From the NCBI GenBank assembly GCA_023390115.1, contig JAEWDM010000003.1:1-29497 (forward strand): a DNA stretch of 29,497 nt, in the 5' to 3' direction. Positions 1 to 7,467 of this stretch are shown piece by piece. Every line of letters begins with the position of its first letter. The first letter of the stretch is position 1. The notes below the pieces were generated by a model. The model saw only the letters and a list, made by a program, of their open reading frames with translations. It was not told where the DNA came from and did no database searches. The translations under genes were made by a program, and so were the position numbers. The stretch is from Bacillota bacterium. Its GTDB lineage: Bacteria > Bacillota > Clostridia > Acetivibrionales > DSM-27016.

Positions 1-2
1 AC

Positions 3-281
3 AAAGCTCCGGAGGAGATAATACGAAAGGCGGGCCAATTTCTTGGAGAAGGGCTGGAAGAAGACCTAAGAAGGAAGCACAGCCGGGAAGCCAGCAGTAA
101 TAGAGCTTTTATGACTTATATAATGAGGATACTATGCGGGTATACATATAAAAGCATATGCAAATACATAGGCAATATGTCGGCTGGCGGTGTGTCAAGG
201 CTGTCAAATGAGGGATTTAAGCTGCTTAAGAAGAACATAAGATATAGCAATGCTTTCAATTTATTAATTCAAATGGGATAG
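3..281 (+). CDS. C-terminal fragment of a protein with a DnaA-like helix-turn-helix, possibly a REP-associated (IS200-like) transposase
   Basis: An open frame runs from the window edge to a TAG at 279-281, giving about 92 residues. The start lies outside the window. The fragment reads as a charged stretch (EEDLRRKHSREASSNRAF) followed by a helix-turn-helix-like segment with GYTYKSICKYIG and SAGGVSRLSNEG. That layout resembles the DnaA C-terminal type domain that is fused to Y1/IS200-like transposases in many Firmicutes. The catalytic part would lie upstream, so the family assignment is inference from the tail only. It might instead be an unrelated HTH protein. Confidence 0.4.
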   Translation, partial: KAPEEIIRKAGQFLGEGLEEDLRRKHSREASSNRAFMTYIMRILCGYTYKSICKYIGNMSAGGVSRLSNEGFKLLKKNIRYSNAFNLLIQMG

Positions 282-314
282 ATTTTAATATAAACAGTTA
301 GGAAATAATTTTTA

Positions 315-346
315 AATAGGCCTCGTACATCCGGCAGAGGTCTATT
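315..346 (+). terminator. Probable terminator of the upstream partial gene
   Basis: The arms AATAGGCCTC and GAGGTCTATT pair with one mismatch around a 12-nt loop, 33 bp after the stop of the partial gene. The following bases (TCTG, then TTATG) make only a weak U-tract, so termination may be inefficient. Confidence 0.45.
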
Positions 347-450
347 TCTGTTATGCATAAAACAGCTTGAAAAAAGCTAAGGTACTGAAAATATTGTTTT
401 AGTTTTTTACTTGAGCTAAAATATGCTTTTTATTAAGAAGCGTCCCCTTC

Positions 451-636
451 CTACCACATTCCCTGGCCCATTATAAGAATGCTTCCCAGTTCCTCAACCC
501 TGTCATACACATTCAGCCTTTTGTTTGAGTCATCGCTCAAAAATGCCTTTAAGCCTGCCAGATCATGTATCCCAACAGCTCTCCCGTTCTCCTCAAGCAG
601 CCTGTTTATTTCCTCAAGTATATCCTTACGGCTCAT
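451..636 (-). CDS. Small conserved-looking protein of unknown function (61 aa)
   Basis: The gene is supported by a strong ribosome binding site, AGGAGGAGC, seven bases before the ATG. The product is acidic and probably helical: MSRKDILEEINRLLEEN, then a short linker and NVYDRVEELGSILIMGQGMW. It has no signal peptide, membrane segment or cysteine, and I do not recognise a family. It stands alone, transcribed away from the EamA transporter, with about 240 bp of shared upstream sequence. Downstream lies GAAGGGGACGCTTC, which recalls clostridial REP-like elements, but no clear terminator is present. Confidence 0.6.
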   Translation of the reverse strand: MSRKDILEEINRLLEENGRAVGIHDLAGLKAFLSDDSNKRLNVYDRVEELGSILIMGQGMW

Positions 637-803
637 ATAAGCTCCTCCTGTAATTTATATAGTAATATTATTATCTTCCCTGCACGGGGGTTTAATTCAT
701 GCATTCTCCAAAATTTGCGGAGCAAAAATAAAACGCTGAGAATTGAGAATGATATTTCCATTATATTGATTAAATTTTGTCGTTATTGATATTTTTATTT
801 TAT

Positions 804-857
804 CTCCTTTATAATTAAAGAAGGAGGTTTTTCTATGATAGATCAGAAAACCTTATA
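804..857 (+). promoter_or_regulatory. Leader region with alternative hairpins that can mask the leader-peptide ribosome binding site
   Basis: CTCCTT (804-809) can pair with the Shine-Dalgarno AAGGAG (821-826). AGGTTTT (825-831) can pair with AAAACCT (847-853), which lies inside the 9-codon leader ORF. The two pairings compete for the AGG at 825-827. This arrangement could couple leader translation to expression of the transporter at 875. The pairing is visible in the sequence; the regulatory role is inference. Confidence 0.4.
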
Positions 858-864
858 TTTATAG
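835..864 (+). CDS. Putative 9-residue leader peptide (MIDQKTLYL) before the EamA transporter
   Basis: ATG at 835 follows AAGGAGG with 7-bp spacing, a better ribosome binding site than that of the transporter itself. The ORF stops with TAG at 862-864, and this TAG starts the AGGAG that serves the next gene. A ribosome finishing the leader would therefore sit on the transporter's initiation region, which suggests translational coupling or attenuation. It has no homology I recognise, and so short an ORF could be fortuitous. Confidence 0.4.
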   Translation: MIDQKTLYL

Positions 865-874
865 GAGAATATAA

Positions 875-1735
875 ATGTGGCTTCTATATGCTTTTGGCTC
901 TGCATTGTTTGCAGGAATGACAGCTATTTTGGCGAAAATCGGGATTAAGGATACCGACTCCAATTTAGCGACGGCTCTTCGCACAATTATTGTGCTTTTA
1001 TTTTCATGGCTGATGGTTTTCGTTGCGGGCTCACAGCATTCAATTACCAGCATTTCCGCTCGCAGCTTTGTTCTGCTGATCCTTTCAGGCTGCGCTACCG
1101 GTGCATCCTGGCTTTGCTACTTCAAAGCCCTGCAGCTTGGGAACGTGAGTAAAGTAACTCCGATTGACAAGAGCAGTACCATACTGACCGTTTTTCTTGC
1201 TTTTTTTCTTCTGGGGGAAATACCTACAGTATGGATGGGCTTTGGAATTGTGCTGCTTGCTGCGGGAACTTATTTTATGATACAGCGGAAAGAAACACAG
1301 CCCTCAGTTATCAAGGGCAAATCATGGCTTTTCTATGCAGCTTTATCGGCCATTTTTGCCGCGCTGACCTCTATACTCGGCAAGGCCGGAATACAGGGGA
1401 TAGAATCGAATTTAGGAACGGCAATCCGTACCATTGTGGTATTGATTATAGCTTGGGGAATTGTCTTGTTTCAAAAAAAGCATGTACTTATAAAGGATAT
1501 TGACAAGAAAGGCTGGACATTCATCATGCTTTCGGGCCTTGCCACCGGCCTCTCCTGGCTTTGCTATTACCGCGCATTGCAGGAAGGAAAGGCAAGTGTC
1601 GTCGTGCCCATTGATAAACTGAGTATTATTGTTACCATTGTGTTTTCCCGCATGTTTCTAAAAGAAAAGCTTATTCCTAAAGCCTTTATCGGCCTGCTGC
1701 TGGTCATATGCGGAACAATGCTCATGTTGCTCTAA
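875..1735 (+). CDS. EamA/DMT-superfamily transporter
   Basis: The 286-residue product is an integral membrane protein with about ten hydrophobic helices and two homologous halves. Each half contains the same signature: residues around 20-37 (AKIGIKDTDSNLATALRT) and around 165-185 (GKAGIQGIESNLGTAIRT), followed by a hydrophobic helix, then SGxATGxSWLCYxxALQ and a V-P/T-IDK loop. This duplicated layout is typical of the EamA family of drug/metabolite transporters. The substrate cannot be told from sequence. Translation starts at an ATG behind AGGAG and may be coupled to the 9-codon leader ORF just upstream. The gene converges with fabI, with an inverted repeat between them. Confidence 0.85.
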   Translation: MWLLYAFGSALFAGMTAILAKIGIKDTDSNLATALRTIIVLLFSWLMVFVAGSQHSITSISARSFVLLILSGCATGASWLCYFKALQLGNVSKVTPIDKSSTILTVFLAFFLLGEIPTVWMGFGIVLLAAGTYFMIQRKETQPSVIKGKSWLFYAALSAIFAALTSILGKAGIQGIESNLGTAIRTIVVLIIAWGIVLFQKKHVLIKDIDKKGWTFIMLSGLATGLSWLCYYRALQEGKASVVVPIDKLSIIVTIVFSRMFLKEKLIPKAFIGLLLVICGTMLMLL

Positions 1736-1789
1736 GCTTTGTTAAATCTAAAGATAGATAAAACCAAATGCTGTTTAATGCCAAATTCC

Positions 1790-1851
1790 CAGGGTTATCA
1801 AGCATATGGCAAATATTTTTCGATATTATTTCAATATGCTTGATAGCGCTG
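1790..1851. repeat. Long inverted repeat between convergent eamA-like gene and fabI
   Basis: Arms 1790-1807 and 1834-1851 pair in 16 of 18 positions, with the inner 12 bp (TATCAAGCATAT / ATATGCTTGATA) perfect. The 26-nt loop is AT-rich and has a smaller AATAT/ATATT stem. No T-run follows on either strand, so it is not a standard intrinsic terminator. Its place between two converging genes suggests a bidirectional transcript end or mRNA-stabilising hairpin. Confidence 0.5.
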
Positions 1852-1852
1852 C

Positions 1853-2623
1853 TTATACTCCCATTATGTTAAATCCGCAGTCAACATGCATTATCTCTCC
1901 CGTTACGCCTCTTGACATATCGCTCAGGAAAAACACTGCCGGTCCCCCTAAATCCTCATGATCTATCCTTCTTCTCAAAGGAGCCTTCTGATCGGTTGAA
2001 TCCAATATGCTGCTGAAATCCTTAACTCCTTTTGCGGAAAGAGTTTTTATAGGCCCCGCGGATATGGCATTGACCCTTATTCCCGCAGGTCCCACATCGG
2101 AAGCAAGATACCTTACACCCGCCTCTAAAGCGGCCTTGGCCACACCCATTATATTGTAGCCCGGGAATACCTTTTCAGCTCCCATATATGTCAATGTAAC
2201 AACGCTTCCGCCCTCAAGCATTATGTCCTTGGCCCTTTTGCATACTGCTGTCAGAGAATACGCGCTGATGTCCATAGCAAGTGCGAACCCGTCTCTTGAG
2301 GTATTTACAAACCCATTCTGTATATCCTCGCCCTTTGCATAAGCAATGGCGTGCACTATTCCGTGAATAGCACCATATTTAGCCTTCAAATCCTCAAACA
2401 ATTTGTCGATCTCTTCATCGGAGGTTATATCGCACTTATAGATTCCCGCCTCTCCGAGCGAAGAAACCAGGCTTTCCACACCCTCCTTCTCACGTTCTCC
2501 GAGATATGTATATATAAGATTGGCGCCCTCATCATGAGCAGCCTTGGCTATTCCCCATGCAATGCTCCATTTATTTCTTACACCCATTATAAGTATGTTC
2601 TTATTTTTTAATAATGTACCCAT
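1853..2623 (-). CDS. fabI: Enoyl-[acyl-carrier-protein] reductase (NADH), FabI
   Basis: FabI reduces the trans-2-enoyl-ACP double bond in the last step of each type II fatty-acid elongation cycle in the cytoplasm. The 256-residue length fits the family. The N-terminal segment GVRNKWSIAWGIAKA forms the dinucleotide-binding loop of the Rossmann fold. The catalytic motif is present as Tyr146 (LTYMGAE), Tyr156 and Lys163 (GYNIMGVAKAALEAGVRYLA), matching E. coli FabI numbering. AGPIKTLSAKG is the substrate loop and VTGEIMHVDCGFNIMG the usual C-terminus. The ATG is preceded by AAAGGATG. It follows an ArsR-type regulator gene by 49 bp on the same strand, so the two are probably co-transcribed and fabI may be controlled by that regulator. 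Confidence 0.95.
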   Translation of the reverse strand: MGTLLKNKNILIMGVRNKWSIAWGIAKAAHDEGANLIYTYLGEREKEGVESLVSSLGEAGIYKCDITSDEEIDKLFEDLKAKYGAIHGIVHAIAYAKGEDIQNGFVNTSRDGFALAMDISAYSLTAVCKRAKDIMLEGGSVVTLTYMGAEKVFPGYNIMGVAKAALEAGVRYLASDVGPAGIRVNAISAGPIKTLSAKGVKDFSSILDSTDQKAPLRRRIDHEDLGGPAVFFLSDMSRGVTGEIMHVDCGFNIMGV

Positions 2624-2672
2624 ACAGCTTCATCCTTTCTCCCTCTTAAAATAAATATTTTTCCCTGTTTAA

Positions 2673-2966
2673 TCATTCCCCCGAAGGCCCTTCTCTTTCT
2701 ATGAATACCTCAAGAGTTCCCTTAAGGATGTCTCTTTCCAGAGAAAAAAACAGAAATTTTCCGTCCCTTCTAAATTTAACCAGCCCACTCCTGGCAAGAA
2801 CCTTTGCATGGTGCGAAAAGGTAGACTTGCTCAAGCCAAATCCTGAAATCAGCTCTGCACAAGGCTTCTCTCCTTTTAAAAGCTCTCTCACAATGTTGAG
2901 CCTTGTCTTATCCGACAAAGCACCGAATATATCCAATGCCCTATCGCTGTTCTTTGTCCCATCCAT
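2673..2966 (-). CDS. ArsR-family winged-helix transcriptional regulator
   Basis: The 97-residue protein has the ArsR core: ALDIFGALSDKTRLNIVRELLKGEKPCAELI, then the recognition helix in GLSKSTFSHHAKVLARSGLV and the wing RRDGKFLFFSL. The metal-binding ELCVCDL motif of classical ArsR/SmtB members is not present; only one cysteine (PCAEL) remains in that helix, so metal sensing is unlikely. It lies directly upstream of fabI in the same direction, which makes lipid-related control of fabI a reasonable guess but unproven. The ATG has AAGGATG upstream. A perfect 12-bp palindrome sits just downstream of its predicted -10 element and may be its own operator. Confidence 0.85.
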   Translation of the reverse strand: MDGTKNSDRALDIFGALSDKTRLNIVRELLKGEKPCAELISGFGLSKSTFSHHAKVLARSGLVKFRRDGKFLFFSLERDILKGTLEVFIEREGPSGE

Positions 2967-2998
2967 TTACTTCATCCTTATAGTTCGATTTCCTTCAA

Positions 2999-3035
2999 AC
3001 TATTAATAGTCTATCACATAAATTAAAATTGTCAA
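2999..3035 (-). promoter_or_regulatory. Promoter and candidate operator of the arsR-fabI unit
   Basis: On the - strand TTGACA (3030-3035) is separated by 16 bp from TAGACT (3008-3013). The perfect palindrome ACTATTAATAGT (2999-3010) overlaps the -10 and the expected start of transcription, the position expected for an autorepressor site. Confidence 0.55.
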
Positions 3036-3082
3036 GAACTTATATTACCTGGTCATAAATTGTTTTGTTAATATTTTATTAA

Positions 3083-3144
3083 TACTTACGTTAGACTAAA
3101 TCAACAAGTATAATATAAGATAGTATTATACTAAGTACTTACGT
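3083..3144 (+). promoter_or_regulatory. Promoter region of the exported-protein gene with a TACTTACGT direct repeat
   Basis: TTACGT (3086-3091), a 17-bp spacer and a perfect TATAAT (3109-3114) make a plausible promoter with a weak -35. The nonamer TACTTACGT occurs at 3083-3091 and again at 3136-3144, and between them lies the palindrome TAGTAT-T-ATACTA (3121-3133). The repeated nonamer covering the -35 and flanking the start suggests a regulator binding site, not identified. Confidence 0.45.
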
Positions 3145-3172
3145 ATATTCTTAGGAAGGAGAATATTATAAA

Positions 3173-4408
3173 ATGAAAAAAAATAAAAAGCTTCTTATGG
3201 CCGTGAGCTTTTGTGTCGGGTTTGCACTGCTGGGCACAACAGCCTTTGCCGACATAGCATCAAAAACAGGCTATGACGAATTGAAGGATGCAGCTAAGAC
3301 TACCGCCGAGGCTCTTGAGGAGAAGGTGCAAAGCTTTACTTTTGAGGCCTCCTTTGTTCTTAAGGACAACAACCAGGTGCTTTCCTCAGAAAGCAGTGTA
3401 TCAAAATCAGACAATATAAACAAAAGATCAGACTATACTTCGGTATCTCAAAGCTTTGACGGTTCCAAGTCAACATCATATTCATACAGGGATGAAGGCT
3501 CCCGCATATATTATAACAGCGCAGACGATACCTACTATGTAACAGAATTTACATCTCCGGCAAAAAACATCTCTGTTTTTTCCAATCCCTTCGATGAGGA
3601 AAGCGCAAAGGATGTGGAAAAGATTATAGACGCACTGGTAGGGAACCTTAAGGATTATGTAGTCGTTGACGAAAATCCGGACGGAAGCCGTGAGCTGTCA
3701 GGCTCCTTGAGCGAGGCTCAGATTCCCGCCCTGGTAAACGCAGTCTCTTCTTTTGGGTTTAAGCAAATGGTTTCAGACATGGTAAGAAGCAATGATTCCT
3801 TGCCTCTTCCTCAAATAACCGAGGATATTTTCGTTAAAAACATAAAAGGAAACGCGTCGGTTAATAAGGATGGAATAGTAGAAAGCGTTCTTGCCTCCGG
3901 AATATTATCCGGTAAGGATAAGGACGGAGTTTCTCATGACCTTACAATGGAAATACTGCTTAAGCTTACCGATATTAATACAACCCTTGTTGAAAAGCCT
4001 GATTTGTCGGGTGAAAAGGTAGAAACGCACAAGCAGACTGCCGAGGAGGAGAATGCCTTATCGGCAAAGCACATAGGTAAATATAAAAACGACATTGTAA
4101 TCGAAAAGGACGGAATACCTGTCAAGATTGGTGAAAGATTTATAGACGTAGAAAATATAACTGAAAAAACAGTATCTATAAAGTATCATGAAGTCTACAA
4201 AGAGGAGTATGCTGATGAATACGGCTCTGATACCACCCAATTCAGCACCAGCGGGGAAATTCAGGATTCTTACAGCGTAAATGTTGAATATAAGGATTCA
4301 TCCATAGAGCTTTCGAATATCCATTTTGATCCTAACGGTGTAAAGCTTTATCTGGGAGGCGGCTTCACAGGTTCGTTTGACACACAGTTTTCAAGAGTCT
4401 TTGATTAA
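3173..4408 (+). CDS. Exported protein of unknown function (411 aa)
   Basis: The N-terminus is a clear Sec signal peptide: lysines (MKKNKKLL), a hydrophobic core and a cleavage site AFA-D after residue 26. There is no lipobox cysteine and no sortase or second membrane segment, so the mature protein is probably secreted or loosely cell-associated. The mature part is rich in Ser, Asp, Lys and Glu, with no cysteines beyond the signal region, and looks beta-rich (for example SYSYRDEGSRIYYNSADDTYYVTEF). I do not recognise a domain. The gene starts behind AGGAAGGAG and precedes an ABC exporter and a two-component system in the same direction, so it may be functionally linked to them, but a hairpin separates the units. 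Confidence 0.75.
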   Translation: MKKNKKLLMAVSFCVGFALLGTTAFADIASKTGYDELKDAAKTTAEALEEKVQSFTFEASFVLKDNNQVLSSESSVSKSDNINKRSDYTSVSQSFDGSKSTSYSYRDEGSRIYYNSADDTYYVTEFTSPAKNISVFSNPFDEESAKDVEKIIDALVGNLKDYVVVDENPDGSRELSGSLSEAQIPALVNAVSSFGFKQMVSDMVRSNDSLPLPQITEDIFVKNIKGNASVNKDGIVESVLASGILSGKDKDGVSHDLTMEILLKLTDINTTLVEKPDLSGEKVETHKQTAEEENALSAKHIGKYKNDIVIEKDGIPVKIGERFIDVENITEKTVSIKYHEVYKEEYADEYGSDTTQFSTSGEIQDSYSVNVEYKDSSIELSNIHFDPNGVKLYLGGGFTGSFDTQFSRVFD

Positions 4409-4440
4409 GGCATCCCTCCCTGATGTTTTATAAAATATAT

Positions 4441-4477
4441 TTACCCCTTTCCGGGTTCAGACTTTGGGAAGGGGTAA
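4441..4477 (+). terminator. Hairpin between the exported-protein gene and the ABC transporter
   Basis: TTACCCCTTTCC (4441-4452) pairs with GGGAAGGGGTAA (4466-4477) with one mismatch and a 13-nt loop. No strong U-tract follows, so it may act as a weak terminator or processing site rather than a full stop. Confidence 0.5.
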
Positions 4478-4518
4478 TAATAATATTTAAGGGCATAAAT
4501 TAATTTTGGAGGAAATAA

Positions 4519-5256
4519 ATGGAGATGAATATGGAAAAGGTTCTGGAGGTAACGGGACTTACAAAAACATATAAAAATAAAAGAGGTATCCAGGATATAA
4601 ACCTTGAAATTTACAGGGGAGAAATTTTCGGATTTTTAGGACCCAACGGCGCGGGAAAGACAACGGCAATGAAAATAATGACTGGGCTCATGAGGGCGGA
4701 CAGCGGAGATGTTAAAATTTTTGGCCACAGCATTCATGACAGCTTTGAGGCCGCCATGAAAAAAGTAGGCTGTATTATTGAAACGGTAGAGTCATATCCA
4801 TATATGACGGCATACGAAAATCTGAAGCAGGCTTCAAGATATTACAGGGACATTGATGATAAAAGAATAGACGAGGTGCTTGAAATTACAGGCCTTATAA
4901 AATATAAATCCGAAAGAACCAAAAACTTTTCTCTGGGAATGAAGCAAAGGCTTGGAATAGCTTCCTCCATACTGTCCAGACCCGAGCTTGTCATACTGGA
5001 CGAGCCGCTGAACGGACTGGATGTAGAGGGAATGGTTGAAATGAGAAAGCTTATAAAAAATTTATCGGATACACAAAATGCTACATTTTTAATATCAAGC
5101 CATCTTATTCATGATGTGGAGCTGACGTGCAATAAAATAGGAATCATACTTGACGGAAAAATGTTAAGCATAGATTATACCGATAACATACTGGCAAACT
5201 ATGCATCACTGGAAAATTACTTTATAAGCGAGGTGGAACGGAATGGAAGCATTTAA
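4519..5256 (+). CDS. ABC transporter ATP-binding protein (BcrA-type)
   Basis: This cytoplasmic ATPase of 245 residues contains Walker A (GPNGAGKT, about residues 40-47), a Q-loop region, the signature FSLGMKQRLGIA, Walker B with LVILDEPLNGLD and the switch histidine in ISSHLIHDVE. The sequence style is that of the BcrA/antibiotic-export subfamily, usually paired with one ABC-2 permease. GGAGG lies 6 bp before the ATG at 4519. The gene overlaps the permease gene by 14 bp, so the two are translated from one mRNA. The following sensor kinase and response regulator suggest induction by an external peptide or envelope stress. Confidence 0.92.
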   Translation: MEMNMEKVLEVTGLTKTYKNKRGIQDINLEIYRGEIFGFLGPNGAGKTTAMKIMTGLMRADSGDVKIFGHSIHDSFEAAMKKVGCIIETVESYPYMTAYENLKQASRYYRDIDDKRIDEVLEITGLIKYKSERTKNFSLGMKQRLGIASSILSRPELVILDEPLNGLDVEGMVEMRKLIKNLSDTQNATFLISSHLIHDVELTCNKIGIILDGKMLSIDYTDNILANYASLENYFISEVERNGSI

Positions 5257-5995
5257 GGCGGCATTGACCAATGAAGTGGAAAAAATGTATAAAAAAAAGA
5301 AGGCTGCCGTAATAATAATAATTTCTCTTGTGGTTATTGTTATGGGCCAGCTAATGGTGACGGGAATAAGAAACGGACTTGGCCTCAGAACGGCAGGCGG
5401 CACTGAATTTCCTGTCCTGGTGCTCTCAGTGTTTACAAATACTATACTTCCATTATTTACGGCTCTGGTTACAATAGATGTTTTCGCAGGAGAGTTTTCT
5501 CATAATAATATGAAAATTATACTTACCAGGCCAATCAGCCGCCTTAAGATTTTCTCGGCAAAGCTGACTGCCGTAAGCTTTTTTGTTCTGGCCAACCTTA
5601 TCGTGGTTATGCTTTTGTCCACACTTACGGGCTTTTTGTTTAATTCCGCATCCATATCGGTAACAGCAATTGTGAGAATACTTATTTCTTACTTTGTGAC
5701 AGTTATTCCCGTTATGACACTTGCCATTATTATTTCGGTTTTTGCAAATATTTTAAAAAGCGGATCGGCAGTATTTTTTATGTCAATTCTCCTGTATATT
5801 GTGCTCAAGGCCTTAGGCTATGTTTTTCCCCAGTACTCAAGCCTATTTGTAACCTCAATGCTGGACTGGTATAATCTCTGGATTGCCGACAGTATTCCTG
5901 TATTAAAAGCATTAAGGCTGTTTCTCATAATGCTGGGATATTCCATAACAGCCTTTACGGCAGCATTTTATTTATTTGATAAAAAGGACCTTTAA
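5243..5995 (+). CDS. ABC-2 type transporter permease
   Basis: The 250-residue membrane protein has about six hydrophobic helices: residues 23-40, 53-75, 104-130, 140-170, 175-195 and 220-243. ILTRPISRLKIFSAKLTAV is the cytoplasmic loop pattern common in BcrB/ABC-2 permeases. It has no nucleotide-binding motif and must work with the overlapping ATPase gene. The transported substrate is unknown; antimicrobial peptide export or self-protection is the usual role of such pairs with adjacent two-component systems. It is followed after 11 bp by the kinase gene. Confidence 0.88.
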   Translation: MEAFKAALTNEVEKMYKKKKAAVIIIISLVVIVMGQLMVTGIRNGLGLRTAGGTEFPVLVLSVFTNTILPLFTALVTIDVFAGEFSHNNMKIILTRPISRLKIFSAKLTAVSFFVLANLIVVMLLSTLTGFLFNSASISVTAIVRILISYFVTVIPVMTLAIIISVFANILKSGSAVFFMSILLYIVLKALGYVFPQYSSLFVTSMLDWYNLWIADSIPVLKALRLFLIMLGYSITAFTAAFYLFDKKDL

Positions 5996-6006
5996 AGGGT
6001 GGGCTT

Positions 6007-7467
6007 ATGATTTTAAAAAAGCGCTTAATTATTTCAAATGCCGCAATTTTTATAATCCCCGTTTTAGTGACAATCGCTTCTGCGTTTGTCCTTGTTTTCA
6101 TTTCCTCAAGGCTTTTAAATATAGATATAGGCTACAGGAACATGGAAAGCATGACGCAGCAGCAGTACAACCTCTTTAAGGAGGACAGCAGTTTTGTTCA
6201 GATGAACTGCGATATGCTTGGAGAAAAGGATTTTCAGGATTATATCTCCTCAAGATTCAGCGCTTTAAATGCCGGTATTATAGCATTAAAAAAGAATGAG
6301 GTAATATATTCGACAGAAAGCCTCAGCAAAATAGATATAGAAAAGCTTCTGACCAAAGGAGAAACTCAACTTTTCAGCAGCTCAGTGACTTTAAACGGCA
6401 GCTCCTATATAATGAGAGTCGTTCCCCTTATTTTTAAGGATGGGGCAGGAGGCAATGCAATACTGCTTGCGGCTGTGGATAAAGGCGATAAGCTGATGGA
6501 GTATATAATAATTTTTACGGCTGTTATTTTTATCGCCTCATTTTTATTAACAAACACCATGCTTTCATTTGTGCTGTCAAAAAGCATATCAAGCCCCTTA
6601 AGAAGGCTTAAGAGGGCCGCAAGTGAAATAAGCCGCGGAAATCTTGCATATGAAATAATTGAGGAAGGGGATGAAGAGATAAGCGAGCTTTGCCGATCAT
6701 TTGAACAAATGAGGCTAAAGCTCAGGGACTCGATCCATACTCAGATAAAATATGATGAAAACAGGAAAATGCTGATATCCAGCATTTCTCATGATCTCAA
6801 AACACCCATAACCTCAATAAAGGGATATATAGACGGAATACTTGACGGAGTTGCAAACACTCCGGAAAAAGTCAACAAATACTTAAAAACCATATATTCA
6901 AAAGCTTCCCAGATGGATATAATGATAGACGACCTGCTTTTATATTCAAAGCTTGACTTAAGCCAGATGCCTTTTAACTTTGAAAAAACAGACCTCGTAA
7001 AATATTTTACTGATTGTGTTATAGAATGCAGACCCGAATTGGAAAAGGCGAGTATAGAGCTGAGCTTTTCCAACATGCTTCCGGCAGCGGCGGAGGTGCT
7101 TATAGACAGGGAAAAGCTAAGAAGAGTAGTGACTAATATAATTGATAACGCTCAAAAGTATATGGATAAGCCTGACGGAAAAATTTCCATAATACTAAGA
7201 AGCACAAAATCGAATATAGTTATTGAAATAAGTGACAACGGCCCGGGTATATCCAAAGACCATCTGTCTCAAATATTCGACAGGTTCTACCGCGCGGACT
7301 TTTCAAGAAGCAGGGTAAACGGAAGCGGTCTGGGCCTGGCGATAGCAAAACAAATAATAGAGGGGCACGGCGGAAGAATATGGGCTAAAAGCCAGGAAAG
7401 TGAAGGTACAAGCATAATAATTTCACTAAAAAGGCAAATTGGGGAGGCGGGGGACTTAAGCTTATGA
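6007..7467 (+). CDS. Sensor histidine kinase (HAMP, HisKA, HATPase)
   Basis: The 486-residue kinase has a membrane helix at about 10-35, an extracellular sensor region of about 125 residues, a second helix at 165-190 and a HAMP domain at 192-245. The phosphorylated histidine is His262 in SSISHDLKTPITSIKGY. The ATP-binding domain shows the N-box NIIDNAQKY, DNGPGIS, the F-box IFDRFYRAD and GSGLGLAIAKQII. The signal is unknown. The extracellular part is larger than that of bacitracin-type intramembrane kinases such as BceS. It lies between the ABC genes and the regulator, with a 4-bp overlap (ATGA) with the latter. Confidence 0.93.
   Translation: MILKKRLIISNAAIFIIPVLVTIASAFVLVFISSRLLNIDIGYRNMESMTQQQYNLFKEDSSFVQMNCDMLGEKDFQDYISSRFSALNAGIIALKKNEVIYSTESLSKIDIEKLLTKGETQLFSSSVTLNGSSYIMRVVPLIFKDGAGGNAILLAAVDKGDKLMEYIIIFTAVIFIASFLLTNTMLSFVLSKSISSPLRRLKRAASEISRGNLAYEIIEEGDEEISELCRSFEQMRLKLRDSIHTQIKYDENRKMLISSISHDLKTPITSIKGYIDGILDGVANTPEKVNKYLKTIYSKASQMDIMIDDLLLYSKLDLSQMPFNFEKTDLVKYFTDCVIECRPELEKASIELSFSNMLPAAAEVLIDREKLRRVVTNIIDNAQKYMDKPDGKISIILRSTKSNIVIEISDNGPGISKDHLSQIFDRFYRADFSRSRVNGSGLGLAIAKQIIEGHGGRIWAKSQESEGTSIIISLKRQIGEAGDLSL

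Noticed and set aside
3066..3083. Rex-like site TTGTTAA-TATT-TTATTAA upstream of the exported-protein gene
   Set aside because: The left half is perfect but the right half has two mismatches in an AT-rich region, and neither flanking gene is a redox gene; 12 of 14 here is weak without supporting context.
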